The notes below the pieces were generated by a model, which ran no database searches, was not told the origin of the DNA, and worked only from the letters and a program-made list of their open reading frames with translations. The position numbers and the translations under genes are program-made. Source: Congeria kusceri (lineage: Eukaryota > Mollusca > Bivalvia > Myida > Dreissenidae). From it: DNA of 64,000 bases. Of the stretch, positions 22,806 to 34,575 are shown piece by piece. The stretch lies in NCBI GenBank assembly GCA_027627225.1, contig CM051040.1:26261634-26325633 (forward strand). Reading direction: 5' to 3'. Position 1 is the first letter of the stretch, and each line of letters begins with the position of its first letter.

Positions 22806-23783
22806 TCGTAAGTTTCACGAGGTCTGTTAAAATTTTTAATTAAAGTATAAAATTAAAGTTGCTTGGTGATTAAATTTCTGTACATACTCATCCTATCTGT
22901 TTATCTTAATGTTATATTGTAAATCACGAATGACATGAATTCTTGAGTTTTTCGAAATAATGTCTTTCTTGCTGTCAATACAATCACTTATAAGAACAAA
23001 CCATCTTTTTCACAGAACATTGCTTGCTTGAAAATATTTTGCTTTAGATGCATAATACTATTTCGACTCCATACTGCATTCTGATTATTTTTATACTTCA
23101 TAACACATCGAGATTTTGCTTTTTTTCAAGTACGACGCGATGGTGTTAAGTTACATTGTTCTTCATGTGTTATACAAATGCCATTACGTTTTAAATGTCT
23201 TATTAAATTTTGTATTATGAAGAGTTATTTATTTATTAAATCCACTAACAGTGGACGACATTTATAAGTTTTATAAATCTGTACAACACAGCGACATTTT
23301 ACACAAGGTTACTAAGCAGTTAAATATAATTGTTTTCGCGTCCCGAGCAATCTAATTGGCGTCGATGCTCTTGAAGCTAATCTACAAAGACCCTTATGTG
23401 TGGTAGAATTACTAAAATCCAATACATGTAAATTACCTGATGTTGAAAACAAACTTCTTAAAATAGCCAAGTAGGTGAAAATACTCAGAAATCTAAATGG
23501 TCGATTTTCTGTAAATGTAAGTAGCGACCGGCTGGTAAAACACCACTTGTAAAAGAAAGGAACGCGATATGAAAATTGCGTCGCCTGGGTTTCAAGAGCA
23601 TGTGCTTTTTGTGTTTGTATTTTACTTTACTATACTTTAATGCAACTCAACCACTACGCCCACATATGAACAATCATTCAAAGTAACTGAGTAAATATTT
23701 GAAAAACAACAATAACAACTGAGCATTAAAATGGGAGTTTGTAAGTTCTTTAAACGTGTAGAGACTTCAAAAAGCTGTCTCCT
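22806..23783. other. Non-coding AT-rich stretch upstream of the C1q-type relic
   Basis: No gene was recognised. The phrase GCGTCGCCTGGGTTTCAAGA near 23578 has a near match at about 26455 (GCGTCGCGTTGTCTGGGTTT), suggesting a duplicated upstream segment. Confidence 0.4.
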
Positions 23784-24052
23784 ATGTATCCTGTGTTGGT
23801 GCTGGTCCTCCTGCGGACCCACGGCGGTCAAGGTGAGATGACCGCGGCAAGGTGTACAGACTACTCTCTGATAGACTCGGATATACTTGATGACACACTG
23901 TTTGAGATGAATTCGAAATGCGCTCCCTGGCGAACAAGATCGACAACGCTGAGCAGCGACTGACCTCAGAATACACGTGTAGCTCGTGCAAGCAAAAATA
24001 CTTTACCGCGCCTGTGAGTGACGTCTACATCTTTATGTTTAACGTTCAGTTA
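23784..24052 (+). pseudogene. C1q-domain protein relic: signal peptide, coiled-coil start, C1q strand fragment
   Basis: ATG at 23784 opens a secretory-type leader (MYPVLVLVLLRTHGGQGE) followed by LIDSDILDDTLFEM. A frame change then leads to MRSLANKIDNAEQRLTSEYT, a heptad-like coil, and CSSCKQKYFTAPVSD. It runs directly into VYIFMFNVQL, which matches the GIYIF/MFYVQV strand of the C1q gene at 60.9 kb. Most of the C1q domain between these parts is missing. The leader's HGGQGE is shared with the 60.67-kb exon, so the two are paralogous. It is not functional as it stands. Confidence 0.65.
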
Positions 24053-24059
24053 AGGCCCT

Positions 24060-24505
24060 ATTAGGGAAATTGTGACCTTGATCTTGGACCTATCTGTCTC
24101 ACCATGCTTATCACTTCTGCCCAGTTAGTTTGACAATCCATTGATGCTGGACAAAGATATGCTCCGGACAAAGTGGTAATTATTTGTTATATTTGACGTT
24201 TGGCCTTGAATTCTGACCATGACTTTGGCGCTAGGGACCTGGTTCTTGCGAGCGACACTCCGTCTCGTTATGCCTATTACGTCTGCAAAGTTATTTGAAA
24301 AAATATCCATGCTGGACAAAGATATGCTCCGGACAACGTGGTAAGCACTTATTTCTTATATTTGACATCTGACCTTGAATTCTGACCTTTACCTTGGATC
24401 TAGGGACTGGTTTTTGTGCGCGACACTCCGTCTCTTCATGCTTATGAATTATGCCCAGTTATTTGAAAATCCATCCATGCTAGATAAAGTTATGCTCCGG
24501 ACAAA
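24060..24505. repeat. 165-168-bp tandem repeat, three copies
   Basis: GATATGCTCCGGACAA (or a close variant) recurs at about 24156, 24321 and 24489. Shared phrases include GACCTTGAATTCTGACC and GCGACACTCCGTCTC. Confidence 0.85.
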
Positions 24506-24611
24506 GACCTTCCGCTGCACGCCGGCCAGCCCGCCCGCTTGGGCGTTCCCATAATACGACCCGTTTTTTAAACGGGCGTATAGAAATGATAAAGGAGTGA
24601 AAACAGTTTGC

Positions 24612-25360
24612 TAGGGGTGTCACAATATACCGGTATATTGGTTTATTGCAATATTTGATTCTGCAATAAAAAATTGCAATATAAATGTCCATACCGATAT
24701 ATTGCATTATTTAAGTGGTCTTTTTACAGTTTTGTGTTTTTGTCCTGTTATTATTACTTTGGTTACAAAACTTTTGACTGCATTAAAATACACGTATTGT
24801 CAGTGATAAACAATTGACAGCCAGTATCATTTTATAAAGTTGATAGTTTTGAAGGGATGAAGGTCAAAAGCCGGACCATTATAGACTGTACTGGCGACCA
24901 ATAATATTCCATTTATGTTTGGTATATATGTTTTCTCTTAAAATGTTTATGTTTAATAATACATTAAACCTGATACAATTTTTCAGTTAAATAAAGAGTG
25001 AAATACATACATAGTTTTTGCACCAAGCCACACAACCAATATACAACATGACTGGAGCACCTGTACATGTAAAACATGACGTTGTATAGTATAATAAATA
25101 CAGTGATCAGCGATGACAGTCAGTTGAGAGTGTTGCTCATAATTGCTTTGCTTTTCTATTTGCTGTTTATATGTTGCTATCGTTGCGCCTGTCATTAACA
25201 TCGGTGAAAAAAATCCTATAAAATATTGCGCTGTTCATAATGATTTTATCAGTCTAAAGCTTACTAAACACATAAATACATAGGTCGCAATATATCGCAA
25301 TAAATACCGTGACAAATACAAATTATCACAAAATGGATTTCCAATATCGTGACAACCCTA
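24612..25360. mobile_element. Non-autonomous hAT element, 749 bp, 8-bp target duplication
   Basis: The ends TAGGGGTGTCACAATATACC and (inverse) TAGGGTTGTCACGATATTGG are hAT-like. They are flanked by CAGTTTGC at 24604-24611 and 25361-25368. Subterminal CGGTATATTG and CAATATATCGC motifs occur near the ends. There is no transposase, so it would depend on another hAT. Confidence 0.85.
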
Positions 25361-25496
25361 CAGTTTGCTAATAAAACTGATTTAAATATAAATCTCTTAC
25401 AGTTCACACATTCTTATTGGAAAACGTGACACACCACAAGAGCATATATCAATCATCGTCACCCATACCTTGATCTACAATTATACCACATTTATA

Positions 25497-25775
25497 AAAC
25501 ACGAAATAAACGAAATAAACGCGAAAACACGATGATGAAAACGCGAAAACACGATGATGAAAACGCGAAATTATATCGCATTTTCATTATCCTGTTTTTG
25601 CGTTGTTCGCGTTTTCGTCATCGCACTATCGCGTTTTCGTCATCGCGTTTTTGCTTTTTCGTCATCATACTTTCGGGATTTCGCGTTTTCGTCTTGACAC
25701 TTTTGCGTTTTCGTCGTCGTGATTTCGCTTTTTCGTCATCGTACTTTTGTGATTTCGTGTTTCAGTTTATTTCAT
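25497..25775. mobile_element. Foldback-like element built from CGCGTTTTCGTCATCG repeats
   Basis: The left part repeats GAAAACGCGAAAACACGATG and the right part its complement, CGCGTTTTCGTCATCG, about six times. Outer edges AACACGAAATAAAC and (inverse) GTTTATTTCATTC also pair loosely. It could fold into an imperfect hairpin of about 250 nt. Confidence 0.6.
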
Positions 25776-28270
25776 TCAAAGGCGAATATACCGATGGCCC
25801 TAACGGAATTCCGTAAAATACACGTTCATGTTTACAGTTGACAGTATTTTAAAGCAGATGCATTTCGAAAAGTTGACAGTTTAATCCAGTAATGATTTAT
25901 ACGGTGATTGACAAGGCATTTAGTACATTTTGATCCTCTGTTTATTGCTAAAACTTTCAGATATAAGATCAATTCTAACATGATACTCGCTAATTTTTCT
26001 ATAGACAAAGGACGAAATTATCGTTGTCAAACTGCCAATAAACAACGCAAACAGAATTCCCGATTCTGAGCGGAGCATAGTAAACAGTAGTTATTACAAT
26101 TGCTAAAATATTTGCGAAATCATGGTAGAATCGAAATAATTTTCGCATTATCGTTATGCATTATCGCTAACGCCCTCGTTTTTTAATTGCTACACATCAG
26201 AACTCCAAATCGTTGTTTACTGGCCGATAGACAATGATAAATCGAACATTATTTCTTAAACAAAACACTTGTTCGACACTATATTTTTCTTCACAGGAAG
26301 CTCTGGGAAATAAAAAATGCTTTTGTGTCTCATTAATCTAATTGGATAATTGCACTTAACGTTTTAACAAAGAACTTTTCCATTTCCTGCAAAATAAGTA
26401 GTAACTCTCTATGGCTAAATCCGTCAAAAACAGGAAACTGGACCAATTGTGAGCGTCGCGTTGTCTGGGTTTCAATAGCAGGCGTATGGTGTGGACGTTG
26501 GTAAGTTTTTTTCCCAAGAAGCCTAATTAACTATGCATTCTGGGTGTTTTCTGCTGATGGCTTTAAAGTGACATAGGAATGAGCCTTAAGTTTCAGCAAA
26601 ATACAACCGTGTGAACAGTTATATGCAATAATAAAACCAGTGCAATACAAGAGCTGAATAATAACATAAATACAGATAGTTGCATATTTACATAACATGC
26701 ATATACATGTCTTTGCGAAAAGTCCAGAGTCCCCGATATGCCTAGTTATACATGGGCGGGGTCAAGGAAAGGACCTACACGGGCGTAAACGCTAAACAAT
26801 TTTCTTTGCAAACATATTAATGCATGTTTATTTCACCGTTGTTATCGACAAATCGAATTACTATTGTATTTCGGATTATTATGAAGGTAATGTGTGTTTC
26901 TCCTCATGATTTCATGATTTATTATTTTTAAATTATTTTTAAATACTTCGGTTCTGATGACTTAAAATTACTTTGTTACAATCCACTTCAAAATCGTAAT
27001 TTCTGGACACTTGTGGTGTGCCGAACAAATATTTTTTTTTAATTATTTGTGATATTTGATCAAGCAAATTTCCGCGTATTTAAACAGCAATTTTTAAATC
27101 ATATGTGTTAGAGTTGCTCATCTTGCCGCCACACGTGGCCTATGGTGACAGTACCTGTCGACGCCATATTCGCCCAATATTCTCAAGATTACATGGATAC
27201 CTGTCGGAAATCAATTCGACGCTCTTCAATCTGATGACAGCATTGACGGCGACAAGTCAAATATAGGCTCAGTAAGATGGGCAGTCACGTCACAAATATT
27301 GCAGCGGCGAAGTTCGGGGACGGACGCACGCATTGTCAAAGGTTGATATTCTGTTGAGAAGACGCCGGCGATTAAGATTGAGAAGACGCCGGCGATTAAG
27401 ATTGAGAAGACGCCGGCGATTCTGAAGCCTGCAATAAGCCTTATGACAGTTTCTGTGGGCAGTTCAATGAGCTGATACCCAAAATTACAAAAGGAATGTC
27501 GGTGACTGTGTCAACAAGTAACGTCCTTTCTCGGTTTGATATTCTGGGAAAGATATTGGTAACATCTCCTTTTAAAATAGCCAAAAAGTCACCCTCTCCG
27601 TTAAATTAAGACGTTTTTGGTGTATGCAAGTACACAAAACATGCGAATATAGTAATTATGAGTAAAACTTACTGAAAATACATAATGCACGGAGCATTTG
27701 CATGTTTCAGGTATGTAACAGCATTGTAGATATTTTAACAAACGCAAACGTGAACTAAAATAAAAGAAAACAATTTCAGACAGCCTTAAAACACACATAT
27801 GTTTATATATGAAATAAGTACCTCATTGTATACTATGTTCTGCCGATGCTTGTTGAGAGTATTGTCGGTCAACATCTTTTAACTTTAAAATACCCCAAAG
27901 TGATAAATACTGTATATAATACATGAAAACAGCATAAACTTAGTAAAACAGACACCAACGCGGAGTGGTTACAGGTACCTTCCAATTCTGATCGCCGCCG
28001 AACATTATATTTACACCAGTAATTGTTCGCATACAAATTCATTGATAACAATACACACACCTCGAGGAATCAGTTAAAGTTGAGCGAAACTTCAAAAGCG
28101 TAATGTTTTATTGAAACAAAGGGAATTACGACGGAAAATATTACGGAAATGCGTAAGGATCGGATTTTTCACATATTTTTATGGTCAGATAATGTCGAGA
28201 CAATAGATGAAATCATTAGTTTTAGCCTAATAATGGACACAATCATCCCCAATAACCATTATTAAAATCG
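25776..28270. other. Mostly non-coding stretch, no gene recognised
   Basis: The sequence is AT-rich. A less AT-rich patch at about 27110-27560 contains a 24-bp repeat (27353-27424, three copies of GAGAAGACGCCGGCGATTAA with four more bases). Open frames at 27601-27798 and 27869-28060 (-) carry no family motif. Confidence 0.4.
27353..27424. repeat. 24-bp tandem repeat, three copies
   Basis: GTTGAGAAGACGCCGGCGAT then TAAG is repeated three times with almost no change. The period is eight codons, and on + it would read IEKTPAIK, but the frame is open for only about 40 codons. Confidence 0.85.
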
Positions 28271-28274
28271 GCAA

Positions 28275-28302
28275 CATCATCATCATTATCATCATCGTTA
28301 TC

Positions 28303-28367
<65 letters not shown>

Positions 28368-28385
28368 TATCATCATCATCAATAA
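28275..28385. repeat. (ATC)n microsatellite
   Basis: An almost pure ATC/CAT triplet run gives poly-Asp on the - strand, an artefact of the repeat. Confidence 0.95.
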
Positions 28386-28587
28386 ATAAGAGCGTCACCG
28401 CCACCACCATAATGCACCTGATTTGGTACAACAACTAATACAGATGTATATTCTAAACAGTATTTATAAATAATATAGAATATAATGAGATTTCTTTACA
28501 ACAAAAATGCTTGAAAATAATAACCACTTAGCGGATATTTAACTCATAACTTAGAAGCGAAGCCTTCACAACAAATGACAGTAGACA

Positions 28588-30540
28588 GCGAATAACGAAC
28601 TTTAGCGAATAACGAGCCAGAATCGAATACCCAGCTGGGTATTGGGTATTCGAACTATTGCGAATATCGAGCCAGGGTCGAATACCCAGCTGGGTATTGG
28701 GTATTCGAACTTTAGCGAATAACGAGCCAGAATCGAATACCCAGCTGGGTATTGGGTATTCGAACTATTGCGAATATCGAGCCAGGGTCGAATACCCAGC
28801 TGGGTATTGGGTATTCGAACTTTAGCGAATAACCAGCCAGATTCGAATACCCAGCTGGGTATTGGGTATTCGAACTATTGCGAATATCGAGCCAGGGTCG
28901 AATACCCAGCTGGGTATTGGGTATTCGAACTTTAGCGAATAACGAGCCAGAATCGAATACCCAGCTGGGTATTGGGTATTCGAACTATTGCGAATATCGA
29001 GCCAGGGTCGAATACCCAGCTGGGTATTGGGTATTCGAACTATTGCGAATATCGAGCCAGGGTCGAATACCCAGCTGGGTATTGGGTATTCGAACTATTG
29101 CGAATATCGAGCCAGAATCGAATACCCAGCTGGGTATTGGGTATTCGAACTATTGCGAATATCGAGCCAGAATCGAATACCCAGCTGGGTATTGGGTATT
29201 CGAACTATTGCGAATATCGAGCCATGGTCGAATACCCAGGTGGGTATTGGGTATTCGAACTGTTGCGAATATCGAGCCAGGGTCGAATACCCAGCTGGGT
29301 ATTGGGTATTCGAACTATTGCGAATATCGAGCCAGAATCGAATACCCAGCTGGGTATTGGGTATTCGAACTATTGCGAATATCGAGCCAGAATCGAATAC
29401 CCAGCTGGGTATTGGGTATTCGAACTATTGCGAATATCGAGCCAAGGTCGAATACCCAGCTGGGTATTGGGTATTCGAACTTTAGCGAATAACGAGCCAG
29501 AATCGATTACCCAGCTGGCTATTGGGTATTCGAACTATTGCGAATATCGAGCCAGGGTCGAATACCCAGCTGGGTATTGGGTATTCGAACTTTAGCGAAT
29601 AACGAGCCAGAATCGAATACCCAGCTGGGTATTGGGTATTCGAACTATTGCGAATATCGAGCCGGGGTCGAATACCCAGCTGGGTATTGGGTATTCGAAC
29701 TTTAGCGAATAAGGAGCCAGAATCGAATACCCAGCTGGGTATTGGGTATTCGAACTATTGCGAATATCGAGCCAGGGTCGAATACCCAGCTGGGTATTGG
29801 GTATTCGAACTTTAGCGAATAACGAGCCAGAATCGAATACCCAGCTGGGTATTGGGTATTCGAACTATTGCGAATATCGAGCCAGGGTCGAATACCCAGC
29901 TGGGCATTGGGTATTCGAATTTTTGCGAATATCGAGCCGGGGTCGAATACCCATCTGGGTATTGGGTATTCGAAGTTTAGCGAATAACGAGCCAGAATCG
30001 AATACCCAGCTCGGTATTGGGTATTCGAACTATTGCGAATATCGAGCCAGGGTCGAATACCCAGCTGGGTATTGGGTATTCGAACTATTGCGAATATCGA
30101 GCCAAGGTCGAATACCCAGCTGGATATTGGGTATTGACACTGCAGCGAATATCGAGCCTGGACTTGGGTATTAAAACTTTAGCAAATATCAGACCAAGGC
30201 CGGATCCCCTGCTGGGAATCGGGCATTGACACTTTAGCGAATATCGAGCCAAGGTTGAATAACCAGCTGGGATTTGGCTATCGAACTTATAGCGAATATT
30301 GAGCCAATGTCGAATTCCCAGCTGTGATTTTGGTACTTAAACTTTAGCGAAAATCGAGCCAACGTCGAACATCAAGTTGGGATTGGTTATTCAAATTATA
30401 ACGAATATCGAGCCAAGGTCGAATGCTTGGCTGGGAATTGGGTAATCAAACTACAGCGAATATCGAGCCAAGGCCAAATGCCCCGCTCGGAATTGGGTAC
30501 TCAAACTATAGCGAATATCGGGCCAGGGAAGGAAACATAG
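28588..30540 (+). repeat. 55-bp satellite array 1, about 28 good copies plus a decayed tail
   Basis: The unit is CGAACTATTGCGAATATCGA then GCCAGGGTCGAATACCCAGC then TGGGTATTGGGTATT, 55 bp. Two variants, ACTATTGCGAATATCG...AGGGTCG and ACTTTAGCGAATAACG...AGAATCG, alternate over much of the array, giving a 110-bp higher-order period. Units beyond 30130 decay steadily to 30540. All three + frames are open because 55 is not a multiple of 3; the repeated ORFs (for example MRISSQGRIPSWVLGIRT...) are by-products. Confidence 0.95.
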
Positions 30541-33105
30541 TTCTGTTTTGCTTCTTAATTTCCGAGTTTTTAACCATATTTAACCGCTATTTCGAACACC
30601 GTTATATTGAATTAATCGTGTGTTTTTTTGTTTTTTTTAAACAATTTTCGATCTCGATTTTTTCCTCCTTTATTTGACTAAAATATACATCGTTAATTCG
30701 AATTTCCTTATTCGAATTCATTTCTATTTTAACTAAAATTTCGGTCCAAACAACGTGTTTCACACATAATCATCACTGTTTATTTCGATGTTGAAGCTGA
30801 CTTGAAAAGGTGTGATTACTTAGCCGCCATCGCCCAATTTTGTTTTCGCGCCTACTGGTTGAAGTCAGTGCTGATCGGTAAGTAATCATCATTAATTGGA
30901 TGTACGATATTGCGCATTTCGAAGTGTTTATCGGTAAAGTGCTCAATCATATAATTATTGCTTTGTTATTTCTGTAGAGTTTATTGATTTTTATAATATC
31001 TACAATAGTATTTACGATCCGTTATATCCAAGTACATATTAATATCCGCTTATGGTATTACCGCATATGCATTTTTACTATATAATATTTTATTGCAGTC
31101 AAGAACATCGCTTTTTCGAACTTTACCGTGTCTACCGTTGTTTTGACGGTCCCAATGACTTCGAAATAGCGTTGTTCAACTGTATAGCATATGTCGTATT
31201 AAGCGATATTGGAACATCCGGTGCGCATCTTTATTACCCTCCCCCCTCCCCTGGACCAGAATTTTTTATTATTGAGAAAAAAAAACTCATAGGAGTAGGG
31301 GTACCATAAATAATAATTTGTTGTTAGCTGGTATAGTTAAATTTAATGAGCTTTATTTACCCGTAATCTATGTGTAATTAAGACTCTGTACCGTGGTACT
31401 ATATTGCAGCATTTGAGACCAATAATAGATGCATTGTAACGATGGAGTGCCTTTTAACCAGTCGGCAACTTATAACTGCAACTTTAAGTCGCTACTTTTT
31501 GACCGTTAGTACAGTTTACCGGTTTACAATTCATCTGTTTTGTACTGATGAAAGTAACGGTAGTACATTATTATCGCTAAGAAAACGAATACTGAAATGG
31601 GCTTTTCCATTATCGCTGTACCACCACATTGAATGAATACATACCGGACATTTACATCGATTTGTGATGCATTGTCGTATATTTTTGCACTTACCATGGC
31701 GACCATTGATTTTATGACAATGCTTCGTATTGCTGATAATGCTCATATAAAAATGTTTCTTGCGTTAGAATTTTAATAACTTGATGTCATTGCTTATTAA
31801 AGCAAACGTCCGGGAATGTACACAACAATCTTCACGTCATTTAATGACAACATTGAGCAGCCTATTCGTTTGTTATTTGTGATAGTTTTTCGAGTAAACC
31901 AAACATTAGAATGGCACTGTCTCAAAACCCCGGCATCCTTAATAAGGATAAGAGGGCCAGTTTCGGGAACGAAAAGGGGGTTGACACATTTGACACGCAT
32001 GTATAAATCTCTACGGAATGAATAGATCTGAATTGTAACGTTTATAAATGTAACCAATATGATACTGTAGGCAGACTCCGGGGAATACATGAATTCACAT
32101 ATTGTTCAAGATCATTTGATAACGAAACGAAAGTTGAATTCACTTTTTATAGCATAATAATTTATACAATCATCATCATCATCATCATCATCATTAGCAT
32201 CGCCATCTTCATTTTTCATGCTGACTTGGATATAACATGATTTTCCCATATTAGACATAAGTTGCGGACAACATGTTAATAATGAAACAATTCTAATTTA
32301 TATTTAGTTGCACACTTATTTTCATATGTTAAAATATGTTTACATTGCATATTATGACATAATTCGCACAAAAAGAAAAGAAAAAGACAGAGTAGAACGC
32401 GTGAGAATGATATCATTATTTTTACACGTGTGAAAATGGGATATTACTTTTCACAGGAAGCAAATTGTGAGTTTTGAAAAATAAGGTTTATCAAATTGAT
32501 ATGACATGTACACTTTAAAAAGAAGTAAAGTAGAATAAAACACGTACATTTCAATTAACTTATTTAATTAATTTTATTGAATCAATTAAAGAATGAACAT
32601 AATAAGACATTATTGTTGACACTGATAAATATATGTCATCATTCATTCAATATAACATGTTTCTTGATGACTAGTTTGGTGTTGTGAAAAACAAGCTTTT
32701 ACATGTGACTTTCAAACTTTGTTTCAAGACATTGCTGCAAACGATTTTCTAAAATAAATGTGTTTGCTATAGCTCAAGAATTAGTACGAAAGTATTGTCC
32801 AAAAATAAATACACTGTATTGCCTATACGTGTATCACAATAGACGAGTAAGATTATTTATAACATCGTTGTGAAAAAAAAACCCACACCATTCTTAATAG
32901 CATATAATGTTTAACGACTATTAAAATGGTGCTAAATAGGTCATACCGAACAGATACAATATAATACATGCACATAAATCCAAAAGAAAGTACTGCCTGT
33001 AGCAGGAGCGAAGTTCTAATCGCTTTCTAAGCAAAGTTAGAGACATTTTCTTAACAGAGCCGTACCAGTTGAACGTAGATGTATCATATACCATGATTCC
33101 CCCGT
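30541..33105. other. Non-coding AT-rich stretch with a promoter-like patch
   Basis: No coding exon with family signature was recognised. A small (ATC)n run lies at about 32172-32194. A promoter-like patch with a strong splice donor is listed separately (30815-30877). Confidence 0.4.
30815..30877 (+). promoter_or_regulatory. Possible promoter or first non-coding exon
   Basis: TTAGCCGCCATCGCCCAATT contains a YY1-type GCCGCCAT and a CCAAT box. TTTCGCGCC resembles an E2F site. A strong donor, GATCG|GTAAGTAATC, follows at 30877/30878. A matching acceptor, TTTTATTGCAG, ends at 31098. No ORF of note follows, so a non-coding transcript or 5' UTR is the only reading offered. Confidence 0.25.
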
Positions 33106-33760
33106 CACATGTTTGGACACCAATTCACCAGTCACTTAAAAAGGACTTGCGTCCACACATAAATCATTTTTATTTATACTAAATTGTTTTAAAAATGACA
33201 AAAGGCCATAATTCCACAAAATTTGTTGCAGTTACAAGTCCTTCCTTTTCGATCATCATAGCATTGTGAATTGTTGAGCAAATACACCAACCAGTTTCAG
33301 AGGAGTGTTACCACCACAATATTTTTTTCATTTATGTTGTATATTGTAAAAATTTAATTGAAAATTTGTCGTTTCCAAAAAAAATTCCTTTCCATACGAT
33401 CACCTACACCTGAAGGTTTTTCATCTGTAAAAGTTTGAGCAAAATCAGTCTAACATTAGTAATGGGGTTGAGTCCACAAAATCTAAAAAAGTTTATATTC
33501 TACAGTGGAAAAATTATAAAAGGCTATAATTTTGCCAAAACTTGACCCAGTCATAATTCCTTTCTTTACGATCACATACACATGAACGAGGTTCTTCAGC
33601 TTTGAATTTTTAATCGAAATACACCAAAAGTCAAAGAGGAGTTGAGTACTCAAACTTTTTGGGACTTGAGTACACAAAATTCCATGACTTAAGGATCTAC
33701 TGACGGACGGACAAGTGTAATGCTTAATGCCTCTCACTTTGTGGGGGTATAAAATGCCAA
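33106..33760. repeat. Dispersed repeat of the ..GACGGACGGACAAG..GGGGGTATAAA type
   Basis: The stretch has recurring AAAAGGCCATAATT phrases, ends in TGACGGACGGACAAGTGTAA and then TTTGTGGGGGTATAAAAT. The same terminal arrangement occurs near 34570, 36870, 43670 and 46870, so it is a repeat family with a recognisable 3' end. Confidence 0.6.
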
Positions 33761-34115
33761 CACAGTTTATGATATTATCACTCACATAATGTGAATGGAC
33801 TGCCAATGTGATTAACAAAGATACAAATTGTGATACATGAACTGATACATACACTTTGGTAATTTAAGAGCTGTGAAACGAGTATGGTAATCAACAGTTC
33901 ATACCAACAGTTTCTTACACAGCAATATATACTTAAAGATACAAATCATATTATGCAAAATGTCACAAATAATAAATATATTTCCAAGGAGTTTAAACTA
34001 GAACAGTTATTGAAAATGACAAATACCCCCGCAATGGCTCATTTCAAGCAGGTGTAAAACTTGAGTATTAGTAAAATTAATCCCTAAATTTTGTCGTTCG
34101 CTACTTTCACATTTA
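33761..34115. other. Non-coding spacer
   Basis: No gene or repeat was recognised. The open frame on - across 33483-33854 lacks any family signature. Confidence 0.4.
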
Positions 34116-34575
34116 TCACACACGAAGACAAAAAGCTTCACGTTGATTTATTGAATCAATTGCCTAAGTGCAACAAATAGTGTGATATACACAAAAATAA
34201 CGTCTTGCACTTCTACATAGTATAAACAACATATCTATAAAGTTTCATGTTGATAAGCAGAAAATTGAGAGACTAGTTTGCGACACAAAGTACATATGTA
34301 CAATGATGTAAGTATCCAAAATTTGCCTAAGTTCAAGGGAGCATAACTCTGTAAAGAATATCGCGACATATGCGAAAATTACGTCTTGCACTTTTACATA
34401 GTATAAACAACGTATCTATAAAGATTCATGCTGATAGGCAGAAAACTGACAGACTAGTTCGCGACACAAAGTACACATGTGCAGCGTGACAGGCCAACCG
34501 ACCGACCAACCGACCGACCGACATGGTGATTCCAGTATGCCCCCGCACAAACTTCGTTTCGGGGTATAATAAATA
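34116..34575. repeat. 180-bp duplication ending in a (CCGA)n and GGGGTATAATAAA tail
   Basis: ACGTCTTGCACTT...TACATAGTATAAACAAC occurs at about 34200 and 34380, 180 bp apart. The second copy runs into (CCGACCGACCAA)n, then GATTCCAGTATGCCCCCGCA and GGGGTATAATAAA. Confidence 0.75.
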
